Notes under the pieces: model-generated
Told to the model about the DNA's origin: nothing
Database searches by the model: none
Seen by the model: the letters and a program-made list of their open reading frames with translations, nothing else
Source of the DNA: WJKG01 sp964627305
Lineage (GTDB): Bacteria > Zixibacteria > MSB-5A5 > GN15 > FEB-12
Direction of reading: 5' to 3'
Assembly: GCA_964627305.1 (NCBI GenBank)
Contig: CAZVHP010000003.1
Location: 124,001 to 188,000, forward strand
DNA length: 64,000 nucleotides
Translations under genes and position numbers: made by a program
Part shown: one piece after another, positions 9,277-17,947 of the stretch
Layout: every line of letters begins with the position of its first letter
Position numbering within the stretch: the stretch's first letter is position 1

Positions 9277-12024
9277 ATGCGATACGACAACAGATTACAG
9301 AGAGTCGGCCTGATCGCCCTGGTGGTGCTGATCGTGGCTGCAACGGTTAGCGCGAGTCCGCCGCCGACCGAGGAGGCGATCGAGCTGTGGCGCGAAAGCG
9401 GGCAGCTTGAGAAGAAACTGGCGACATTGAAAAAGTTCAACGAGCGCATTGCGCGGGAAGCAGCCGAGATGAAGGTGCGGCCCTGGGCGAAGTCGGCAGC
9501 CGGTTCGCTGGCGACGGCCACGCAGGCCGATACCGCCTATGTGATCGTCATTCTCGTTGACTTCGCCGACAATCCCTACACCAATAATGTCGTGGGGACA
9601 CCGGCGGCGTTTGACTCGATCCTGTTCTCCAACCGCGAGACGGACTCGATATTCAATCCGACCGGTTCCATGACCGACTACTATCTTGAGAACTCCTACG
9701 GCCAGTTCTACATCAAGGGGGACATTTTCGGCTGGTACCGGATGCCGAAGACCTACGCCTACTACGTGGGAGACGATGACGGCCTCAGCAATGGTCGCGA
9801 GTTGGCCCGCGATGCGGCGATAGCGGCGCACAACGCCGGAGTTGACTTCTCGAAGTACGATCGGCTGGGTGACGGCGAATGTGACGGACTGATTATCATA
9901 CATGCCGGGCAAGGTGCGGAAATGGGCGTGTACGGGATCTGGTCGCACAAGTCGACGATCTGGCCGCCGTTGTACTATGACGGTGTCAAGATTTCTGCCT
10001 ATAACATGAATCCGGAGGAGCGCGGGTCGGAGCTGGCGCCGATCGGAGTGGTGTGTCACGAGTACGGGCACTTTCTGGGGCTTCCGGACCTGTACGACAT
10101 TGATTACGAACCCGCCTCCAGCGATGGCCTGGGCAAGTGGTCGATTATGGCCGCGGGGGCGCATCTGGGTTCCGGCAGGCAGCCGAGCCATTTTGATGCC
10201 TGGTGCAAGGTGCAGCTTGGATTTGTCGATCCGATCGTGGTGACGGAGAACATCCATCAGGCCGAGATTCCGGCGGTGGAGTACAACCCGGTGATTTACA
10301 AGCTGCACAACAGCGCCAGTGGCTCGCGGGAGTACTGGCTGATAGAGAACCGTCGGAAGAAAGATTTCGATTACCGGCTTCCGGGGCACGGGCTGTGCAT
10401 CTACCACGTGGACCTTGACGCACCCGACAACAACACAGATTATCTTCGGTACCGGGTGGCGATGGAGCAGGCCGATGGCCGCAATGACCTGGCCCTGACA
10501 GTGGGTAATGACGGAGACGCCTCGGATCCGTTCCCGGCCGGAGGGACGGCCCGCGAGTTTCACTCATACACGAATCCTGACACCCGAACCAATGCCGGGA
10601 TTCTTACGGATATTGCTGTTTGGAACATCACGGATTCCGATTCGGTCATGTACGCTGATCTTGATGTCGGGTTCTCACGGCCACTAATACTGGCGCACAA
10701 CGGTGATGACAGTTTCGTTTTTGACGATACGCCGCCAAACGGTGATGGCGATGGTCTTCTGGAGGCCGGCGAGACGATCAGTTTCACGGGTCTGTTTGCG
10801 AACTGGATGCGGGCTGGATACCACCCGACAGTGACGGTGACCAGCGCCAGTGGCGCCCCGCAGTTCGTTACCAATGATGTACCTCTCAATGGTGATCTGG
10901 CCGGAAACCCGCAGTCCAACTCGTTGAATCCAATTGTGTTCACGCTTCCGGATACGCTGCGTCCGATCATTGACTCGTTCTTCGTAACGGTGACGGTTGA
11001 CTCGCTTCCGGGGGTGCCGTATCAAAGTAACGGCAGCCAGACTTTCGGTCTTGAAGTAGTCCTGGGGAACCCGCGGATACTGGTGGTCGATGATGATCGG
11101 GGGGCTGACTATGAGCAGGTCTATGCTACGGGGCTTCACAAGAAGCGGATGCCGTGGGATGTGTGGACGGTGGAGCAGATGGGTGCTCCCGGTGTCGCCG
11201 ACCTTGACCGGTATGAGATTGTGTTCTGGATGACCGGCAACTATGGTGACACGGTCATCAACCAGCAGAAGATGGACGCCATGCGGGGTTATCTGGACAA
11301 TGGCGGCAACCTGGTGTTGAGTACTGCCTCGGGGATCATAGAGATGCAGGATATCGACTCGAGTTTCGTATCGAATTACCTTCGTGCCCAGCATGTGGGT
11401 GAAGCGTTCCATCCGTTTGTCTACGGCGTGGATGACAACCCGGTCGGCGACGGCCTCAAGTACTTCTATCGCAAAATGGAGGCGCCGGTCACCGGTGAGG
11501 CGATTCAGCCGATCAACGGAGCGCAGGCAGCGTTCTATTACGAGACCGGCGAGATTTGCGGTCTGACGTACAGTGGTGAGTATCGGCTTATCTTCCTGAG
11601 TTTTGCGCCGGAGTATATTGCCGAGCGGTTTGATCCGTTCGACACCCTGATGACTCGCATGCTGGAGTTCTTCGGCCCGATTCCGACGGATGTCTACGAT
11701 GGGACGTCGTTTGCTGCGGTGCCGCGGACATTCAGTCTGCAGCAGAACTACCCGAACCCGTTCAATCCGTCGACGACCATCCAGTACACTATCAGCGCGT
11801 CGGGTGGTTTCGGGCAGGCAGTGCAGAACACGCGGCTGACGGTGTTCAACATGCTCGGTCAGCGGGTTAAGGTCCTGGTGGACGCGCCGCAGGGGGCCGG
11901 CACTTATGAAGTCATGTGGGACGGCACCAACGAGGTCGGCTCCTCGGTGGCCAGCGGCGTGTATTTCTACCAACTGGAGCGTGGTGACCAGGCAGAAGCG
12001 AGGAAGATGGTGTTAGTGAAGTAG
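9277..12024 (+). CDS. Secreted M6-family metalloprotease with T9SS-type sorting domain
   Basis: 915 residues. A signal peptide (about 1-25) precedes an M6 (immune inhibitor A-like) catalytic domain. The zinc motif HEYGHFLGLPDLYD supplies His261, Glu262, His265 and the third ligand Asp271. A beta-sandwich region follows, then a Rossmann/DUF4350-like segment around ILVVDDDRGADYE, and finally a C-terminal sorting domain (LQQNYPNPFNPSTTI, LTVFNMLGQ, MWDG, ASGVYFYQL, KMVLVK). The protein is predicted to be a secreted endopeptidase exported by type IX secretion. It follows the subtilase on the same strand and is closed by a strong terminator. Its C-terminal domain is clearly related to that of the neighbour, although the catalytic domains are unrelated. 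Confidence 0.92.
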   Translation: MRYDNRLQRVGLIALVVLIVAATVSASPPPTEEAIELWRESGQLEKKLATLKKFNERIAREAAEMKVRPWAKSAAGSLATATQADTAYVIVILVDFADNPYTNNVVGTPAAFDSILFSNRETDSIFNPTGSMTDYYLENSYGQFYIKGDIFGWYRMPKTYAYYVGDDDGLSNGRELARDAAIAAHNAGVDFSKYDRLGDGECDGLIIIHAGQGAEMGVYGIWSHKSTIWPPLYYDGVKISAYNMNPEERGSELAPIGVVCHEYGHFLGLPDLYDIDYEPASSDGLGKWSIMAAGAHLGSGRQPSHFDAWCKVQLGFVDPIVVTENIHQAEIPAVEYNPVIYKLHNSASGSREYWLIENRRKKDFDYRLPGHGLCIYHVDLDAPDNNTDYLRYRVAMEQADGRNDLALTVGNDGDASDPFPAGGTAREFHSYTNPDTRTNAGILTDIAVWNITDSDSVMYADLDVGFSRPLILAHNGDDSFVFDDTPPNGDGDGLLEAGETISFTGLFANWMRAGYHPTVTVTSASGAPQFVTNDVPLNGDLAGNPQSNSLNPIVFTLPDTLRPIIDSFFVTVTVDSLPGVPYQSNGSQTFGLEVVLGNPRILVVDDDRGADYEQVYATGLHKKRMPWDVWTVEQMGAPGVADLDRYEIVFWMTGNYGDTVINQQKMDAMRGYLDNGGNLVLSTASGIIEMQDIDSSFVSNYLRAQHVGEAFHPFVYGVDDNPVGDGLKYFYRKMEAPVTGEAIQPINGAQAAFYYETGEICGLTYSGEYRLIFLSFAPEYIAERFDPFDTLMTRMLEFFGPIPTDVYDGTSFAAVPRTFSLQQNYPNPFNPSTTIQYTISASGGFGQAVQNTRLTVFNMLGQRVKVLVDAPQGAGTYEVMWDGTNEVGSSVASGVYFYQLERGDQAEARKMVLVK

Positions 12025-12065
12025 ATGACAAGTTCTTAGCATACCTCCCTTTCGTTCTTCGTTCG

Positions 12066-12103
12066 CATAGCCGCCAGTGTTCGCTGGTGGCTATGTTTTT
12101 TTT
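12066..12103 (+). terminator. Rho-independent terminator after the M6 protease
   Basis: A 12-bp stem (12066-12077 with 12084-12095, one G-U pair) and a 6-nt loop are followed by eight T residues. This isolates the protease genes from the iron operon downstream. Confidence 0.93.
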
Positions 12104-12152
12104 GCAATGGCTTAGGTGGGCGAATTATTCGGCATTGTGTGAGCGGATTCAC

Positions 12153-12181
12153 TTGACAACGGGGCTGTTTTGGCTCTAATT
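12153..12181 (+). promoter_or_regulatory. Sigma70-type promoter of the fur-feo operon
   Basis: The -35 box TTGACA (12153-12158) is a perfect consensus. A 17-bp spacer leads to a weak -10 (CTAATT, 12176-12181; TCTAAT with 16 bp). The weak -10 is overlapped by a dyad described separately, as expected for a repressible promoter. The predicted start is about 50 nt upstream of the regulator ATG. Confidence 0.6.
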
Positions 12182-12206
12182 GCAATTGAAAATCGTTTGC
12201 AGTTAG
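12176..12206 (+). promoter_or_regulatory. Candidate operator of the Fur-family regulator
   Basis: An inverted repeat with 10-nt arms (12176-12185 CTAATTGCAA and 12197-12206 TTGCAGTTAG, 9 of 10 positions symmetric) and an 11-nt A/T-rich centre covers the -10 box and the predicted start site. Size, AT content and position fit a Fur-superfamily operator that would autoregulate the operon. It is not a canonical 7-1-7 Fur or PerR box, so the metal specificity stays open. Confidence 0.45.
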
Positions 12207-12237
12207 CCGATATGACAGTATAAGAGACGACGGCACG

Positions 12238-12702
12238 ATGAAAGAGTTCCTCAGGACCAAGGGTTACAAGATGACGCCTCAGCGGGAGATGATCTTCCGG
12301 GCCTTCTTTGAGCTGGGAGAGCATGTGACGGTTGAGGAGTTGTATGAGAAAGTGCGCAAGATTGACCCCTCAGTGGGGCATTCGACAGTCTGGCGCAATC
12401 TCAAGCTTATCTGCGAGGTTGGGTTGGCCGAGGAGGTCCAGATGGGGGACGGGGTGACGCGTTACGATCGGGTAACGCGGGAGCCTCATGGTCATTTGTT
12501 CTGCACCGGGTGCAAGAGCGTGGTGGAGTTCAATGTTGAGTCGATTGTGCGTCTTATGACCTCGGAGGCTGTCGAGCGTGATTTCGTGCCGGAGCACTTC
12601 AAGGTGGAGGTGCATGGCTTCTGTGCTGAGTGTCGGAAGAAGTTGGGCTGTGATGACGAGGTTCAAAGCAGTGTCGTGGCTGGAAACGACGTTGATGATT
12701 AG
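12238..12702 (+). CDS. Fur-family metal-responsive transcriptional regulator
   Basis: 154 residues, the usual Fur length. The N-terminal winged helix is recognisable (KMTPQREMIFRAFFEL, then VGHSTVWRNLKLICEVGL, the recognition helix). The C-terminal dimerisation domain has the metal-site residues HGHLFCTGC and a second CxxC in FCAEC, which together form the structural Zn(Cys)4 site. The family represses iron, zinc or peroxide regulons by binding AT-rich dyads when metal is bound. The direct downstream genes are feoA and feoB, so iron is the likely signal. A dyad over its own promoter suggests autoregulation. Fur versus PerR cannot be decided from sequence alone. Confidence 0.9.
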   Translation: MKEFLRTKGYKMTPQREMIFRAFFELGEHVTVEELYEKVRKIDPSVGHSTVWRNLKLICEVGLAEEVQMGDGVTRYDRVTREPHGHLFCTGCKSVVEFNVESIVRLMTSEAVERDFVPEHFKVEVHGFCAECRKKLGCDDEVQSSVVAGNDVDD

Positions 12703-12745
12703 CGTGACGAAACGTGGCAACATCGAGATATAAAGAGAGACAGCA

Positions 12746-12976
12746 ATGACCTACCTTGACAAGATGGCACCGGGGCAGAAGGGAAGAGTTGTGGGGTTCT
12801 GTTCGGAATGCAGGGTGACGCGTCGGCTGATGGAGCTGGGTGTGTTACCGGGACGGGACATCGTCTACCTTCGCAATGCTCCCCTGCGGGATCCGCTGGA
12901 GGTCCGAATTGGTGAGTGCCGCTTGTCGCTGCGCCATGCCGAGGCTTCGTTAATCGCCGTGGAGGTTGACACGTAA
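12746..12976 (+). CDS. feoA: Ferrous iron transport protein FeoA
   Basis: 76 residues, an SH3-like small cytosolic protein. Typical features are the start MAPGQKGRVVGF, RRLMELGVLPGRDI and a final strand region ending SLIAVEV. FeoA is thought to act on the G domain of FeoB. It is 43 nt after the Fur-family gene and 8 nt before feoB, in the standard feoA-feoB order. Confidence 0.92.
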   Translation: MTYLDKMAPGQKGRVVGFCSECRVTRRLMELGVLPGRDIVYLRNAPLRDPLEVRIGECRLSLRHAEASLIAVEVDT

Positions 12977-12984
12977 GTCGTTGT

Positions 12985-15408
12985 ATGTCTCTGGCTGCAC
13001 GCTCAGAAACGCAGGCGGGCCTGGCCACAGTTGCCGTTTGTGGCAATCCCAATAGTGGCAAGACGACGCTGTTCAATGCCCTGACGGGCCTCAATCAGAA
13101 AGTTGCGAATTATCCGGGGGTGACGGTCGAGCGGGTTTCCGGCCCATTGAAGGCCGAGGCCTCTGATGGTTCCCGTTACACGGTCGTGGATATTCCGGGG
13201 GCGTATTCGCTTTCTGCATTTTCACCCGATGAGTATATCGCGGCGGCGGCGCTGTTTGGCAATATCAGCGGGGAGCCGGCGCCTGATGCGATCATTTGTG
13301 TGATTGACACCACAAATCTCGAGCGGGGGCTGTATTTTCTGTTGCAGGTGGTGCAGATCGGTCGTCCGGTGGTAGTGGCGCTTAACATGACCGACCTGGC
13401 TCAGAAGCGGGGACTGAGGATTGATACCCGGCTGTTGTCGGAGGAGTTTGGCGGCATTCCGTTTGTGCCGGTGGTGGGCAGCCGGCAGCGCGGGATTGAT
13501 CATTTGAAGCAGGAGACAATCCGGGCAGTGCGTGAGGCGAAGAGCCCGGGGGTCAATATCATCTATGACGACGCCACCGAGGCAGTGCTGGTTGAACTGG
13601 CGGGTATCATGAAGGCTGATAACCCCAGCAAGGCCGAGCTGGTGCGGGTGTTGTTTGATGTCGATGGCCCGGCCGAGGATGGTTTTCGGAAGCGTTATGG
13701 CCACGAGGCACACCAGCGGCTGCTTGCGGGCCGGGAGCAGATTCGCCAGGCTTTGGGCGGGTTGACTATCGCCGAGACGGGCGTGCTGACGCGGCGTGCT
13801 CAGGATATCTATTGTAAGGTGGTGCAGACACCGCAGGAGCGCCGTCGGACATTCAGCGAGCGTGTCGATCGCTACCTGCTTCATCCGGTGCTGGGGCCGA
13901 TTATCCTGGTGGTGCTGATGACGCTGGTGTTTCAGTCGATCTTCAGTTGGGCGGCGCCCTTCATGGATATGATCGACACCGGTTTCGCCCTGCTGGCCGA
14001 GCGGGCGGCGGGGGTGATTGAGCCGGGGCCGCTGCAATCGCTGGTGACCGATGGTGTGATTGGCGGTGTGGGGGCGGTGCTTATTTTTCTGCCGCAGATT
14101 ATCATCCTGTTCATCTTCATTGCGTTTCTGGAGGATACCGGTTACATGACTCGCGCGGCGTTTCTGGTCGACCGGTTGTTTCGCTGGTGCGGGTTGTCGG
14201 GGAAGTCGTTTATTCCGATGCTCTCCTCGTTTGCCTGTGCCGTGCCGGGTATTATGGCGACGCGGACGATCGAGGACCGTAAGCTCCGCCTGATCACGAT
14301 TCTGGTGGCGCCGTTGATGACCTGTTCGGCGCGTTTGCCGGTGTACGCGATTATGATAGCGGCTTTTGTGCCTTATCGATCGATTCTGGGGCTGTTTAAC
14401 CTTCAGGGGCTGGTGCTGAGCCTTTTGTATCTGTTGGGGATAGCGGTGGCGGTGGTTGTGTCCTTTGTGCTCAGCCGGACGGTGTTCAAGGCGGACAGGG
14501 GGACATTCATGATGGAGATGCCGACATACAAGCTGCCGACATGGCGGTCGATGATGGTGCGGGTGTTCAACCGGGCGAAGTCGTTTACGGTACGCGCCGG
14601 GACGGTGATCTTTGCGATTACGGTGATCATTTGGGCGTTGAGTTACTATCCGCGCTCAGAGCAGGTTCAGGAAGTCTACAGCCGGCAGGTGCAGCAGATC
14701 GAGGCCGAGGCCACCGGTCAGGCGGTGACCGCGCAACAGGCGATCGGAGAGCAGATGCGGCTGGCAGAGGCCGAGGCGCGGGTGGTACTGGAAAGTGTCA
14801 CAGCCGCGCTGGCGGGGGTGTCGGGTACGGAAGAGCTGGAGGCGACGCGTCGGGAGCTTCAGGCACAGTTTCCGGGGTATCAGGTGCTTGTCGATGCGGC
14901 GGCCGGGGCGCGTCGGGCGGAGATTCGCAAGGAGGACCGGCTGGCTGAGGTTGCCAACGAAATGGCGGGGGAGCAACTGGCGAACTCGTATTTTGGCCGG
15001 ATCGGGCGCACGTTGCAGCCGGTGTTCTCGCCGCTGGGGTGGGACTGGAAGATCACGATGGCGGTGCTGGCGTCATTCCCGGCACGAGAGGTCATAATCG
15101 CCGTTTTGGGGACGACGTACAATTTGGGGACCGAGGTTGAAGGTGACGATGCTTCGTTGATCAACAAGATGCGCGAGGCTCGTTGGGAGGAGGGGCCGCA
15201 CAAGGGTGAGCGGGTGTTTACGGTGGCGGTGGCCATGTCGATCATGGTGTTCTTCGCGCTGTGCTGTCAGTGTGGAGCAACGGTGGTGACGATCCGGCAG
15301 GAGACGGGGACATGGTTTTGGGGTGTGTTCACGTTCGCGTACATGACAACCCTGGCGTACCTGCTCGGAGCGATCACGTATCAGGTGTTCAAGGGGGTGA
15401 GTTTGTGA
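12985..15408 (+). CDS. feoB: Ferrous iron transporter FeoB with enlarged periplasmic insert
   Basis: 807 residues. The N-terminal G domain has G1 (GNPNSGKT, residues 20-27), G3 (DIPGAYS) and G4 (NMTD), followed by the helical GDI region. The membrane part has two gate motifs: a pore segment with FACAVPGIMATR, and a second gate region with SFPAREVIIAVLGT. FeoB imports Fe(II) across the inner membrane. The protein is longer than most FeoBs because of a hydrophilic, Ala/Glu/Gln-rich, probably coiled-coil insert of about 110 residues (roughly 553-665) between two membrane helices, in the place of a short loop. The stop overlaps the next start (TGATG). Confidence 0.95.
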   Translation: MSLAARSETQAGLATVAVCGNPNSGKTTLFNALTGLNQKVANYPGVTVERVSGPLKAEASDGSRYTVVDIPGAYSLSAFSPDEYIAAAALFGNISGEPAPDAIICVIDTTNLERGLYFLLQVVQIGRPVVVALNMTDLAQKRGLRIDTRLLSEEFGGIPFVPVVGSRQRGIDHLKQETIRAVREAKSPGVNIIYDDATEAVLVELAGIMKADNPSKAELVRVLFDVDGPAEDGFRKRYGHEAHQRLLAGREQIRQALGGLTIAETGVLTRRAQDIYCKVVQTPQERRRTFSERVDRYLLHPVLGPIILVVLMTLVFQSIFSWAAPFMDMIDTGFALLAERAAGVIEPGPLQSLVTDGVIGGVGAVLIFLPQIIILFIFIAFLEDTGYMTRAAFLVDRLFRWCGLSGKSFIPMLSSFACAVPGIMATRTIEDRKLRLITILVAPLMTCSARLPVYAIMIAAFVPYRSILGLFNLQGLVLSLLYLLGIAVAVVVSFVLSRTVFKADRGTFMMEMPTYKLPTWRSMMVRVFNRAKSFTVRAGTVIFAITVIIWALSYYPRSEQVQEVYSRQVQQIEAEATGQAVTAQQAIGEQMRLAEAEARVVLESVTAALAGVSGTEELEATRRELQAQFPGYQVLVDAAAGARRAEIRKEDRLAEVANEMAGEQLANSYFGRIGRTLQPVFSPLGWDWKITMAVLASFPAREVIIAVLGTTYNLGTEVEGDDASLINKMREARWEEGPHKGERVFTVAVAMSIMVFFALCCQCGATVVTIRQETGTWFWGVFTFAYMTTLAYLLGAITYQVFKGVSL

Positions 15409-15647
15409 TGGAACCTATCTGGCAGACGGTGATTGTGGCGGTGGCGTTTGTGGTGGCGCTGGCGTACCTCGTGTGGTATCAGATTCGCAAGCGTCGCAAG
15501 GCCTCGGCATGCCAGAGCTGTCCGGCACTGCGGGCTATGGCGGAGTCGACGGGCAGGCGCAAGCCTGATGTCGGCAGTGACGACAGGTGTCCGGAGTACG
15601 ACGATGGCGAGCAGAACTCGCAGTCACGATCCGAGAACTCACGATAA
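15408..15647 (+). CDS. Small FeoB-associated Cys-containing membrane protein
   Basis: 79 residues; the ATG overlaps the feoB stop by one base, which indicates translational coupling. One N-terminal membrane helix (about residues 5-22) is followed by a basic stretch (QIRKRRKA) and CQSCPALRAM, then a polar tail with one more Cys. Short single-helix proteins with a CxxC after the membrane segment are common directly after feoB (FeoB-associated Cys-rich family, pfam12669-like). A role in FeoB assembly or in handling Fe(II) at the inner face is inferred from this context. Confidence 0.65.
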   Translation: MEPIWQTVIVAVAFVVALAYLVWYQIRKRRKASACQSCPALRAMAESTGRRKPDVGSDDRCPEYDDGEQNSQSRSENSR

Positions 15648-15666
15648 TTTGATCTCTCAGGCCGCG

Positions 15667-15695
15667 TTGCTTTTGCCCGACGAGCCCTGTATATT
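15667..15695 (+). promoter_or_regulatory. Sigma70-type promoter of ecfT-truA
   Basis: TTGCTT (15667-15672), a 17-bp spacer and TATATT (15690-15695) stand 23 nt before the ecfT ATG, with a Shine-Dalgarno AAGGAG between. It separates this operon from the feo genes. Confidence 0.7.
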
Positions 15696-15718
15696 CCGGC
15701 TTTGTCAAGGAGACGACG

Positions 15719-16519
15719 ATGCCGCCGCAACCGGTTCTGCTGGGACAATACCGACCGCTTGATTCGTTTCTGCATAAGCTGGACGCGCGTGCGAAGATAG
15801 TCCCCATAACGCTGACGCTGGTGCTGGCGCTGTTTGCGCGGTCCATGATGTTCTATGTGGCGGCCGAGGTGATACTCGTTGCCAGTCTGCTGTTCTCAGG
15901 CATTTCAGCAGCGACGCTGGCGCGGAATTTCCGTCCGATTGCCATGCTGGTGACAATAACCTCTCTTTACCATATCATTTTCTCCGGGGGCGACAGCCAG
16001 GTGTTGTGGCAGTGGCAGGGGCTGGCCGTGCGCGAACTAGCAGTCGAACAGGCCCTGTTCTTTTCGCTGCGGTTGCTCTTGTTCGTGTCGATTGCGTTTT
16101 TGATGACGCTGACGAGTTCTCCCTCGGAGCTGGCTGAGGCCTTCGGACGTCTAGTTAGCCCGTTGAGGTTTCTGAAAGTGCCGGTAGCCGATCTGGGGCT
16201 GATCGTGTTCATGGCGATCCGGTTTGTCCCGGTGTTGTATGAGGAGTTTGTGGCGATCCGCAATGCACAGACGATCAGAGGAGTGCGGTTCACCGGCTCG
16301 CTGGTGAACCGAGTGAGGAAGACGACGGCTATTATTATTCCGGTGTTTGTCTCGGCGGTGCAGCGGGCTGATGACCTGGCGCTGGCACTGACAGCGCGCG
16401 GGTACCGTTCCGATGTGAGACGCACGGTGTACACAACGAGCCGATTTGGCGGGCGCGAAGTCGGCTTTTGTGTGGGCAGCAGCCTGGCGCTGGCGGTGTT
16501 GTTTGTGGTGACACGATAG
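15719..16519 (+). CDS. ecfT: ECF transporter transmembrane (T) component
   Basis: 266 residues with 5-6 hydrophobic helices in the EcfT/CbiQ pattern: an N-terminal LDARAKIVPITLTLVLALF and, near residue 220, the coupling-helix signature ALALTARGYRS (Ala-Arg-Gly motif) that contacts the ATPase. EcfT links substrate-binding S components to a pair of ABC ATPases for vitamin or metal uptake. Neither ATPase nor S component is in this window. The gene is followed 11 nt later by truA, the same ecfT-truA adjacency seen in Firmicutes, where ecfA1 and ecfA2 lie upstream. Confidence 0.88.
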   Translation: MPPQPVLLGQYRPLDSFLHKLDARAKIVPITLTLVLALFARSMMFYVAAEVILVASLLFSGISAATLARNFRPIAMLVTITSLYHIIFSGGDSQVLWQWQGLAVRELAVEQALFFSLRLLLFVSIAFLMTLTSSPSELAEAFGRLVSPLRFLKVPVADLGLIVFMAIRFVPVLYEEFVAIRNAQTIRGVRFTGSLVNRVRKTTAIIIPVFVSAVQRADDLALALTARGYRSDVRRTVYTTSRFGGREVGFCVGSSLALAVLFVVTR

Positions 16520-16530
16520 GAGGGTAGACG

Positions 16531-17328
16531 GTGCCGCAGCGCAATATCAAGCTGACAGTGAGTTATCGGGGGACGGCGTATGCCGGGTGGCAGTGGCAGG
16601 CCGGGCAGGCGACAGTGCAGGGGGAGCTTAGCGAGGCTGTCTATCGTGTCAGTGGCGAGCGGGTCAGCCTGGTTGGGGCCGGTCGGACCGACGCCGGGGT
16701 TCATGCTCTGGGTCAGGTGGCGAATTTCCGTATTGATCATCATCTTGAGGGCGCGCGCTGGGCGGCCGCGTTGAATTACTACCTTCCAAGGGATATCCGG
16801 GTGCTTGAGTCGAGCGAGGTTGGCTGGGAGTTTCACGCGACCCGTGATGCTGTGTTCCGGCAGTATCGCTATCTGGCGGCTAAAGAGCGCTCGGCGCTGT
16901 ATCCGGATTTGCGCTGGGAGCACGGGCGGGAGATTGATTTCGGGCGTCTTGCCGAGGCCGCTGAGATGATCGTTGGAGAGCACGATTTCGGCGCTTTCTG
17001 CGTGACGGGTTCGCGCAAGGAGGACAATCGCTGCCGGGTAGACCGGTCGCGGTGGTACCGGACGGGACCGCTGCTGGTGTATGAGGTCCGCGGCAACCGG
17101 TTTCTGCATTCGATGGTCAGGTCGCTGGTGGGGGGGATGATGAACCTTGCGGATGCGCGACAGGACGACAATACGCAGAACTTGACACTGGAGAGCTTTG
17201 CGGATATGTTACGTTTTCCTGATTCGGAACGTTGCCAATTCACGGCCCCGCCCCAGGGATTGTACATGGTTCGGGTGGGGTATCATCATAAGGGAACCGA
17301 CCATGAAGTTTTTCATCGACACCGCTAA
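16531..17328 (+). CDS. truA: tRNA pseudouridine synthase A
   Basis: 265 residues from a GTG. The catalytic Asp54 is in the motif GAGRTDAGVHALGQ, and the fold is the usual duplicated TruA form. It converts U38-U40 in the anticodon arm of several tRNAs to pseudouridine. The start follows the ecfT stop by 11 nt with AGGAGGGT before it. The 3' end overlaps the next gene by 26 nt. Confidence 0.95.
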   Translation: MPQRNIKLTVSYRGTAYAGWQWQAGQATVQGELSEAVYRVSGERVSLVGAGRTDAGVHALGQVANFRIDHHLEGARWAAALNYYLPRDIRVLESSEVGWEFHATRDAVFRQYRYLAAKERSALYPDLRWEHGREIDFGRLAEAAEMIVGEHDFGAFCVTGSRKEDNRCRVDRSRWYRTGPLLVYEVRGNRFLHSMVRSLVGGMMNLADARQDDNTQNLTLESFADMLRFPDSERCQFTAPPQGLYMVRVGYHHKGTDHEVFHRHR

Positions 17329-17947
17329 TCTGGAAGAGATCACCTCAGCAGTCTCCATGGGGGTGCTGGATGGAGTGACAACAAATCCCTCGCTGGCCGC
17401 GAAAGAGACAGCCAGCTACACCGAGCTGCTGCAGGACATCTGCAAGGTGGTGCCGGGGCCGGTTTCGGCCGAGGTGCTGGCGACCGATACGGACGGCATG
17501 CTCTCTGAGGCGCGGGAGCTGGTGAAGATCGCCGACAATATCGTGGTCAAGATTCCGACGACGCTGGACGGGCTGCGGGCGGTGAAGGCCCTGGCCTCCG
17601 ACGGGATTTCGGTCAATTCTACGCTGGTGTTTTCGGCCTCGCAGGCGCTGCTGGTGGCCAAGGCGGGGGCGAGTTTCGTGTCGCCGTTCGTGGGGCGGCT
17701 TGACGACATTTCGACTGACGGCATGCAGCTTATCAGTGATATTGTCACGATTTACAACAATTACGGATACCGTACGGAGGTACTGGTTGCCTCGGTTCGC
17801 CATCCGATGCACGTGGTGCAGTCGGCCCTGTTGGGGGCGGACGTGGTGACCATGCCGTACAACGTGATAGCGCAGTTGATCAAGCACCCGTTGACCGATA
17901 TCGGGCTGGAGAAGTTCCTGGCTGACTACAAGAAGAAGATGCAGTAA
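17303..17947 (+). CDS. fsa: Transaldolase / fructose-6-phosphate aldolase family (TalC type)
   Basis: 214 residues, the short single-domain form. The start MKFFIDTANLEEI is characteristic, as are GVTTNPSL and the Schiff-base Lys region VKIPTTLDGLRAVK. It acts in the non-oxidative pentose phosphate pathway (dihydroxyacetone transfer) or as a fructose-6-phosphate aldolase; sequence reading alone does not separate the two. The start lies inside truA (26-nt overlap), and the stop overlaps the purB start by one base (TAATG). Confidence 0.92.
   Translation: MKFFIDTANLEEITSAVSMGVLDGVTTNPSLAAKETASYTELLQDICKVVPGPVSAEVLATDTDGMLSEARELVKIADNIVVKIPTTLDGLRAVKALASDGISVNSTLVFSASQALLVAKAGASFVSPFVGRLDDISTDGMQLISDIVTIYNNYGYRTEVLVASVRHPMHVVQSALLGADVVTMPYNVIAQLIKHPLTDIGLEKFLADYKKKMQ

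Noticed and set aside
9295..11973. Two minus-strand frames of over 420 codons opposite the M6 protease
   Set aside because: The plus strand carries the catalytic motif and the sorting domain; the reverse frames look like low-information mirrors.
15719..16519. Cobalt-specific CbiQ considered instead of EcfT
   Set aside because: No cbiM, cbiN or cbiO is adjacent, and the truA neighbour fits the general EcfT.
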